A DNA stretch of 26,643 nucleotides. It comes from a virus. The position numbers were made by a program, and so were the translations under genes. The notes beneath the pieces are model-generated. The model saw nothing but the letters and a program-made list of their open reading frames with translations, was not told the DNA's origin and did no database searches. Positions 23,053 through 26,643 of the stretch are shown here, in pieces. How positions within the stretch are numbered: the first letter of the stretch is position 1; each line of letters starts with the position of its first letter. The DNA lies in IMG/VR virus record IMGVR_UViG_3300025128_000267, positions 1 to 26,643 of that record. One strand, given 5' to 3'.

Positions 23053-23267
23053 TCGGCCTCTACCTCCTTAGGTATCTCTGGTTTAAATTCTCCAATCTGT
23101 TTTGCTGTGAAATACAATCCCCTTTGTATAGAGGTTCCATCTAGCTGACCGAACCTCCTGTATCTTTGTACACTACCGGGGTGTACCCTTAACTTTCTTC
23201 CTGTATCAACAATATCGAACATTTCAATATCGTTACTACAGTTATCGCAACGGAGCGTAAAGCTCAT
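23049..23267 (-). CDS. Small hypothetical protein with CxxC pair
   Basis: The 72-residue product overlaps both neighbours by ATGA. It begins SFTLRCDNCSNDIEMFDI, with one CxxC pair that could be half of a zinc ribbon, and later has RKLRVHPGSVQRYRRFGQL, which is basic. The second zinc half is missing, so it might dimerise or use other ligands. Function unknown. Confidence 0.55.
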   Translation of the reverse strand: MSFTLRCDNCSNDIEMFDIVDTGRKLRVHPGSVQRYRRFGQLDGTSIQRGLYFTAKQIGEFKPEIPKEVEAE

Positions 23268-23473
23268 AGTCTGCCTCCTATATTCTTATTTAATTGTGCA
23301 ATGCCATCAGCTATCTTCATGAGAGCTATAACCTTCAGGCATTCCATAGCGTTCTGATAGACCTGTGGTTTTCCTTTACCACCTTCACGCTGTTCACTTA
23401 AATCCATTGCTGAATCTATCTGTGTCCATAAAATTCTTTCCATGTCATGGAATGAGTTACTGTTACCTGTCAC
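23264..23473 (-). CDS. Small helical protein, first of replication operon
   Basis: The likely start is GTG at 23473, with AAGGA about nine bases upstream; a later ATG (MERILWTQIDSAMDL) has no ribosome site. The 69-residue product is helical (FHDMERILWTQIDSAMDLSE and NAMECLKVIALMKIADGIAQ). It is the first gene after the promoter and repeat array at 23505-23588, the typical place for a phage regulator, but there is no clear helix-turn-helix. Confidence 0.5.
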   Translation of the reverse strand: MTGNSNSFHDMERILWTQIDSAMDLSEQREGGKGKPQVYQNAMECLKVIALMKIADGIAQLNKNIGGRL

Positions 23474-23504
23474 TGTTACATTCCTTTCAGTTACTTATAT
23501 GTAT

Positions 23505-23558
23505 TGTTACTGGATTGTTACTGTTACTGTTACTGTAACAGTTACTTGTTGTTGTTAC
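23505..23558 (-). repeat. TGTTAC/GTAACA hexamer array, operator-like
   Basis: On the + strand, TGTTAC occurs at 23505-23510, then in direct tandem at 23516-23521, 23522-23527 and 23528-23533, and again at 23553-23558. Two overlapping palindromes follow the tandem run: GTTAC-t-GTAAC (23529-23539) and GTAAC-a-GTTAC (23535-23545). Further copies at 23474-23479 and 23461-23466 fall at the start of the downstream gene. All lie downstream of a - strand promoter, so they would be in the first transcribed bases. Repressor operators, replication iterons or repeats acting in the RNA are possible. Confidence 0.65.
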
Positions 23559-23559
23559 T

Positions 23560-23588
23560 ATTTTACATGAACAACAACATCTTGTCAA
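23560..23588 (-). promoter_or_regulatory. Sigma70-type promoter for replication operon
   Basis: On the - strand a perfect -35 TTGACA (23588-23583) is followed by exactly 17 bases and a -10 TAAAAT (23565-23560), five of six matching consensus. Transcription would start near 23553 and run left into the gene at 23264-23473 and the replication genes. The -35 box begins two bases after the stop codon of the gene at 23590. Confidence 0.75.
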
Positions 23589-23589
23589 G

Positions 23590-23796
23590 TTACTCATCCT
23601 CCTTAGGGAACCTTTCAAGTAGGTCTTCCAGTAGTGATATAGGTAGCTTTACTTTTCTATTGCGTATTGTTTTTAGGTCAGCAATAGCAGTTGTTATAAG
23701 ATATTTGTGCATCTTTAATGTGTATGCCATTGGGTCAAACCCATCTATAGATTCGGTATTCTGTTCCTCAAATTGATACGTTATTGTCTTTTCCAT
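23590..23796 (-). CDS. Small hypothetical protein (68 aa)
   Basis: AGGAGG lies 7 bases before the ATG. The product begins MEKTITYQFEEQ, has DPMAYTLKMHKYLITTAIADL and ends LLEDLLERFPKEDE. It is acidic with a short strand and two helices. Last gene of the early cassette before the promoter at 23560. Unknown function. Confidence 0.55.
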   Translation of the reverse strand: MEKTITYQFEEQNTESIDGFDPMAYTLKMHKYLITTAIADLKTIRNRKVKLPISLLEDLLERFPKEDE

Positions 23797-23810
23797 TACT
23801 AATCCTCCTG

Positions 23811-24041
23811 TTATTGCCGTGATGCCCAGTATCGAGCGTTGTCAATGTTATTTGCTATATCCACTACAGTTGTATTACTAGTAAAGATTTCATCATGTAC
23901 ATAGTGGTGTAAATCATGAATGCCTCTAGAATTAAATACCTCTTTAGCTTCTTCCTTTGAATCAGCAGATATTTTTACCAACCATGTGGTAGATTCTTTG
24001 ACTACAAGTACATAGTCATTTTCATACATACCGTCTTTCAT
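23811..24041 (-). CDS. Small acidic mini-fold protein (76 aa)
   Basis: The product contains VLVVKESTTWLVKISADSKE followed by EAKEVFNSRG, the strand-turn-ADS-EEA-helix pattern shared by several tiny proteins here. The later part has HDLHHYVHDEIF and DIANNIDNARYW. Its ATG overlaps the previous stop (TAATG). Probably an early-expressed accessory protein of unknown target. Confidence 0.5.
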   Translation of the reverse strand: MKDGMYENDYVLVVKESTTWLVKISADSKEEAKEVFNSRGIHDLHHYVHDEIFTSNTTVVDIANNIDNARYWASRQ

Positions 24042-24220
24042 TACTCTTTCTCCCTTATTCCAATAACTTCAATCTCGTCATTTTGGTTTGCCATATCAGC
24101 ATTAATAATTACTTCTAACCCATCAAATGCATATGGAATCTTTTCATCTAAATCAACTTCATCCTCTGCCTCTACTTCAATAACTTGGTCAGGCAATCTG
24201 TATAAAACTTCCCACTTCAT
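24041..24220 (-). CDS. Small very acidic protein (59 aa)
   Basis: I set the start at 24220, where GGGAGG lies eight bases upstream; ten extra residues are possible from 24250 but overlap the previous gene. The product MKWEVLYRLPDQVIEVEAED continues with a helix-like EVDLDEKIPYAF and ends IEVIGIREKE. It resembles the neighbouring mini-fold proteins in its first strands and has a strong negative charge, as DNA-mimic or inhibitor proteins do. Function unknown. Confidence 0.5.
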   Translation of the reverse strand: MKWEVLYRLPDQVIEVEAEDEVDLDEKIPYAFDGLEVIINADMANQNDEIEVIGIREKE

Positions 24221-24221
24221 A

Positions 24222-24428
24222 TTAATTACCTCCCAAGTAATTTTCTTCATTCTTTGCCAGTTCCCCTGATGTCTTTACTATCTCGGCTATTGAATTAAAG
24301 GTTCGGGTAGCACAGTCATCTGGTATGTTGCCGTCCATCTCTCCATCTAATAGGTAGTCAACTACCCTATCTTTCTCTGTATGGTCACCATGTATTGTTA
24401 CTAACAGGTACGTAATTTCTCTTTCCAT
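24222..24428 (-). CDS. Small hypothetical protein (68 aa)
   Basis: The product begins MEREITYLLVTIHGDHTEKD and contains DYLLDGEMDGNIPDDCATRT, with an acidic helical end. The start region, GAGGAGGGAGAATAATG, is nearly identical to that of the gene at 24451-24645. Unknown function; early cassette. Confidence 0.55.
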   Translation of the reverse strand: MEREITYLLVTIHGDHTEKDRVVDYLLDGEMDGNIPDDCATRTFNSIAEIVKTSGELAKNEENYLGGN

Positions 24429-24446
24429 TATTCTCCCTCCTCAGTT
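24426..24446. repeat. Duplicated start-region sequence, copy 1
   Basis: The 21 bases here are identical to those at 24643-24663. They cover the start codon and ribosome site of the - strand gene at 24222 (second copy: gene at 24451). The shared stretch includes CATTATTCTCCCTCCTCAG. Confidence 0.85.
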
Positions 24447-24450
24447 GGAC

Positions 24451-24645
24451 TTATAAGTTCTCTCTATGTTTTGATTCACGTTTAGTACCACACGATTCAC
24501 ATAGGTAAACGTACCTATTTTTGTCAACGTCCTCAAAGGTTAACTCTTTGGTTTTTCCACAGTCATTACACTTGTCTACTGGTACACCAAAGAATTTTTT
24601 TAATCCTATCGGGCCGTCACCTGTTACTCTGAACTCGTTATTCAT
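24451..24645 (-). CDS. Zinc-ribbon protein (64 aa)
   Basis: The product has two CxxC pairs, Cys26/Cys29 (VDKCNDCGKTKELTF) and Cys49/Cys52 (RYVYLCESCGTKRES), with 19 residues between them, a classical zinc ribbon. The N-terminus is MNNEFRVTGDGPIGLKKFFG. It could be a transcription or nucleic-acid binding regulator. Its start region duplicates that of the next gene in the operon. Confidence 0.65.
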   Translation of the reverse strand: MNNEFRVTGDGPIGLKKFFGVPVDKCNDCGKTKELTFEDVDKNRYVYLCESCGTKRESKHRENL

Positions 24646-24663
24646 TATTCTCCCTCCTCAGTT
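24643..24663. repeat. Duplicated start-region sequence, copy 2
   Basis: Identical over 21 bases to 24426-24446. It covers the ribosome site and start of the zinc-ribbon gene and the last codons of the gene at 24645. Confidence 0.85.
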
Positions 24664-24827
24664 ATATCTACTAATTCATACTCACCCTGTTCTGTATGGC
24701 TTATCCCTATTTTCTTTTCGTAATCTACCCATACAGAATCTTCAACTATTTTTAGAGCTTCTTCTTCTGAGTCTGCTTCAATGGTTGTTGTTATCCATTG
24801 AAGGTGATACTCAACTGTGTATTGCAT
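24645..24827 (-). CDS. Small acidic mini-fold protein (60 aa)
   Basis: The product MQYTVEYHLQWITTTIEADS followed by EEEALKIVEDS is the clearest example of the strand, ADS-EEEA, helix pattern shared by genes at 23811, 21870 and the 3' part of 24906-25418. It ends YELVDITEEGE. GGAGGTGAG lies before the ATG. Stop overlaps the next start (TAATG). Function unknown. Confidence 0.55.
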   Translation of the reverse strand: MQYTVEYHLQWITTTIEADSEEEALKIVEDSVWVDYEKKIGISHTEQGEYELVDITEEGE

Positions 24828-24872
24828 TACTCACCTCCAAGTAAGTTTTATATTTATCTTCTAGTCGTAGTG

Positions 24873-24907
24873 AAAAGGATGGTCTGGTGTACCTCCCCAC
24901 CCTTTTT
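24873..24907 (-). terminator. Intrinsic terminator in early cassette
   Basis: On the - strand, AAAAGGGTGG (24906-24897) pairs with CCATCCTTTT (24882-24873), ten base pairs with one G-U, around a loop that holds a second small GGT-ac-ACC pairing. The run of U in the 3' arm fits an intrinsic terminator. It overlaps the stop codon of the ArdC-partner gene. It would lower expression of the tiny genes downstream relative to ArdC. Confidence 0.6.
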
Positions 24908-25106
24908 AAATACTCCATACTTCATTGCCGTCTGCATCTGTAACGGTGATAGGCATCACTTCTTCAATAAAGGAATAGATGTCGGAGGAAGGTGTTACCA
25001 TTTTGTATTGTGCTTGGACAGTCTCTCTCGCCTCTAGAACATCAATCGCTTCTACTTCAATTGTGGCATGCCCTGTTAGTTCTACTGTTACTGTAAATTT
25101 TGCCAT
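24906..25106 (-). CDS. Possible internal in-frame product (66 aa)
   Basis: Within the ArdC-partner gene, ATG at 25106 is preceded by AAGGAAATAAA, a good ribosome site at 6-7 bases. The product is a complete mini-fold protein similar to those encoded by stand-alone genes nearby. Either it is an independent second product of the same frame or the sign of a recent loss of a stop codon between two genes. Not certain that both forms are made. Confidence 0.35.
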   Translation of the reverse strand: MAKFTVTVELTGHATIEVEAIDVLEARETVQAQYKMVTPSSDIYSFIEEVMPITVTDADGNEVWSI

Positions 25107-25418
25107 TTTATTTCCTTGTATCTTTTTAGGTTTAGATATTCTTGTCATTTGTCGTACTGGACAGAGCCCTTCATAAATTACTTCTGGTATTTCTGTTGGA
25201 TTAGGTTGGTACAGGTTCAGGTATCGGGTCGCATCCACATCTTCCTCAAGGTATACATAGGTTTCATCCTGATAGCTGTGGGTTGATGCTTGGAACCCAT
25301 TCAATTCATACTCTCTCTTACTAACCTGTAGCCATGCGTGGCCTATATCTACAATCCATTTGTACGGTAGCTCGTCCCTCTCTCTATCTATTACCTTGTC
25401 ATTGCCTTCATGACTCAT
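24906..25418 (-). CDS. ArdC-partner protein, possible fusion of two modules
   Basis: The 170-residue product has two parts. Residues 1-104 contain DIGHAWLQVSKREYELNGFQ, then THSYQDETYVYLEEDVDATR, a pattern (HxWLxV ... YVYLEEDxD) that I recall from small proteins beside ArdC genes in phages. Residues 105-170 (MAKFTVTVELTGHATIEVEA with DVLEARETVQAQ) match the nearby mini-fold proteins. Met105 has its own ribosome site, AAGGA, so the 3' part may also be made separately. The gene overlaps ArdC by one base (TAATG). A role with antirestriction is inferred from position. Confidence 0.6.
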   Translation of the reverse strand: MSHEGNDKVIDRERDELPYKWIVDIGHAWLQVSKREYELNGFQASTHSYQDETYVYLEEDVDATRYLNLYQPNPTEIPEVIYEGLCPVRQMTRISKPKKIQGNKMAKFTVTVELTGHATIEVEAIDVLEARETVQAQYKMVTPSSDIYSFIEEVMPITVTDADGNEVWSI

Positions 25419-26332
25419 TACTCACCTCCCAGTATGTAACTTGTTGCTTTGTGTGCTTGTGATGATGCACTTACTAATAGTTTTTCGTCATTCCGTAACT
25501 TGCCTATCCAACTTCTAAGGTATGCTTCTGAGTTTTCCCTAGTGTTATCAATTCCTGATTGTCTGCATAGTATTGCTGATACAAACTCGGCTACTAATTC
25601 TTCCTTTGCATACTGACCACTACCAAAGTGGTCAAAGTTTTGTATTCCTTCTCTACCTACTCTTGATTCGTGTCCTGTAGAGTGTCCTTCCTCGTGGAAT
25701 CGTGTTGAGTAGTATTCATTTGGACTATCGAATGTGCTTCTATCGGGAAGATGTATCGTGTCTTCTTTCATCCTGTAGTAGGCACGGTCACCGCCATTGT
25801 GTAACGTGACTGGTTTATTAGGTATCCCATTCAGTATCTTTTCTGCTTCTTCTATAGGTACAAATTCTGTAGCGTTTGGTTTGCTTAGTGGTTCTACATT
25901 CAAACCTTCCCATTGCTCTACGTTAAAGACCTTGTAGTATCTGAATATAGGAAACTTAATTACTTCTTCTTCAAGTTCACCTTCATTTTTCTTACGCTCT
26001 AATATTAGGGGTTTCAGTAGGGTTATTGACTTGTGATATTCGCCATCCTTTAACGTGCTACCGTTTGCCTTGCCTTGTTTGTAGGTAAGCCATCTATAAT
26101 CTTCATACTGGTCACCACCTAATACATCTATCCAGAACGGGTTCATACCCTGATATATATGTCCTGATATAGCGTTTTGATGGGCTCCGAATACACCAGT
26201 CCACGGCTTATGCCACGGGAGTCCTTTGTTTTTCAAAATATTATCAATCATCTGGTCAGTCTGTACCTTAAATACAGATGGTTTGTTGTATTTCTTTTTG
26301 CTTTTTCCCTTACTCCTAGTTGCTGTTACCAT
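25418..26332 (-). CDS. ardC: ArdC-like antirestriction protein with zinc metallopeptidase domain
   Basis: The 304-residue product has the two-part ArdC plan. The N-terminal half (residues 20-140) is the single-stranded DNA binding domain: KPWTGVFGAHQNAISGHIYQ, NPFWIDVLGG, YRWLTYKQGKANG and RYYKVFNVEQ. The C-terminal half is a zincin peptidase: STRFHEEGHSTGHESRVGRE with HEEGH (His213, Glu214, His217), and the downstream YAKEELVAEF, which supplies the third ligand. ArdC proteins protect incoming DNA from host restriction. The N-terminus is basic. Being early in a left-reading block fits expression soon after entry. Tightly coupled to the partner gene downstream. Confidence 0.88.
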   Translation of the reverse strand: MVTATRSKGKSKKKYNKPSVFKVQTDQMIDNILKNKGLPWHKPWTGVFGAHQNAISGHIYQGMNPFWIDVLGGDQYEDYRWLTYKQGKANGSTLKDGEYHKSITLLKPLILERKKNEGELEEEVIKFPIFRYYKVFNVEQWEGLNVEPLSKPNATEFVPIEEAEKILNGIPNKPVTLHNGGDRAYYRMKEDTIHLPDRSTFDSPNEYYSTRFHEEGHSTGHESRVGREGIQNFDHFGSGQYAKEELVAEFVSAILCRQSGIDNTRENSEAYLRSWIGKLRNDEKLLVSASSQAHKATSYILGGE

Positions 26333-26344
26333 TGCTTAGTTCTC
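26330..26344. repeat. Duplicated junction sequence, copy 1
   Basis: CATTGCTTAGTTCTC (15 bases) covers the ArdC start codon and the sequence just before it. The same 15 bases occur at 26534-26548, covering the next upstream start and the stop before it. Confidence 0.85.
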
Positions 26345-26536
26345 CTGTAACTTGTTATATGAATCGTGAGCATCCTTTATAGCTAATAACTTGGTATATA
26401 TCTTTGAACACTGGCTTAACTTCATAGCTTGGGGGGTTGCTTTAAGTGTTAAGCCCCTTCCGCTATCAAGGCATTTCTTTTTACTCTCTCCTACTATGTA
26501 TATAAGATGATTTATATCCGACTCTGTTAGTAACAT
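26336..26536 (-). CDS. Small hypothetical protein (66 aa)
   Basis: The product begins MLLTESDINHLIYIVGESKK and continues with a basic, helical sequence (CLDSGRGLTLKATPQAMKLS and KIYTKLLAIKDAHDSYNKLQ). AGGAG lies about 11 bases before the ATG. It ends in a QEN-stop three bases before the ArdC start. No known family. Confidence 0.55.
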   Translation of the reverse strand: MLLTESDINHLIYIVGESKKKCLDSGRGLTLKATPQAMKLSQCSKIYTKLLAIKDAHDSYNKLQEN

Positions 26537-26548
26537 TGCTTAGTTCTC
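26534..26548. repeat. Duplicated junction sequence, copy 2
   Basis: Identical over 15 bases to 26330-26344 (CATTGCTTAGTTCTC). It holds the start of the gene at 26336 and the end of the partial gene at 26540. Confidence 0.85.
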
Positions 26549-26643
26549 TCCTTCGCATTTTGTGCATAATATTGTTTCTAATACTTTTGATAGTGAGTAT
26601 TCATTGCCATACCATTCAACTAGTATTGTCATGTCGCATACTT
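26540..26643 (-). CDS. Partial small Cys-containing protein, 5' end outside window
   Basis: The frame is open from the window edge to a TAA at 26540-26542; 33 residues are visible. They include MTILVEWYGNEYSLSKVLET and end ILCTKCEGEN, with one CxxC pair and an earlier Cys, suggesting a zinc ribbon whose first half may be upstream. An ATG at 26632 has no ribosome site, so the true start is probably beyond the edge. Confidence 0.5.
   Translation of the reverse strand, partial: VCDMTILVEWYGNEYSLSKVLETILCTKCEGEN

Noticed and set aside
23461-23558. CRISPR array
   Set aside because: Repeats are six bases long and mostly contiguous, with no spacers of uniform length.

Overview
The window is part of the genome of a tailed double-stranded DNA phage, or of a closely related provirus. 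Capsid, tail and fibre genes fill the + strand from the left edge to 17868. Replication and early accessory genes fill the - strand from 17869 to the right edge. The two blocks converge with no bases between their stop codons. No tape-measure or sheath gene lies between the capsid and fibre genes, which suggests a short-tailed (podovirus-like) particle, although part of the genome is outside the window. The host cannot be fixed from sequence alone. Six-fold IEY...DFGD fibre repeats are a style I associate with aquatic phages. A small C-x-HHW zinc protein at 17869-18090 resembles proteins I recall from Chloroflexota, so an aquatic, possibly Chloroflexota, host is a tentative guess.

Left block (1-17868, +): a giant LPD38-like polyvalent virion protein whose reading frame is still open at the window edge; a probable scaffold; the major capsid protein; a zinc-finger-like protein; a structured RNA leader (6176-6285); a probable decoration or structural protein; small head genes; an adaptor-like protein with an inserted jelly-roll-like domain; a large propeller-like tail protein; a nuclease-fold protein; two fibre proteins; helical and small proteins of unknown role; a second structured leader (15498-15647) before a membrane protein; then a one-TM peptide, an intact staphylococcal-nuclease-like enzyme and a two-TM holin-like protein. 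Many neighbours are joined by TAATG, TGATG or ATGA overlaps, so the block behaves as translationally coupled operons.

Right block (17869-26643, -), read from right to left: an early cassette with an ArdC-type antirestriction metallopeptidase, its small partner and a run of tiny acidic or zinc-ribbon proteins, several sharing one mini-fold and nearly identical start regions. Next comes a good sigma70-type promoter (23560-23588) with a dense TGTTAC/GTAACA repeat array just downstream. This promoter probably drives the replication operon: two small proteins, an SSB-like protein, a RecB/Cas4-type nuclease, a RepA-like AAA ATPase, a TubC_N-like protein, a RusA resolvase and small zinc proteins. 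No DNA polymerase, terminase, portal or recognisable endolysin is inside the window.

Seven short or partial genes and several corrected starts were read by hand. No gap between genes exceeds 300 bases. The largest are 20891-21066, where I see nothing convincing, the leaders at 6175-6285 and 15498-15647, and 23474-23589. The most unusual features are the pseudoknot-capable leader at 6176-6285, the switch-like leader at 15498-15647, and the promoter with repeat array at 23505-23588.
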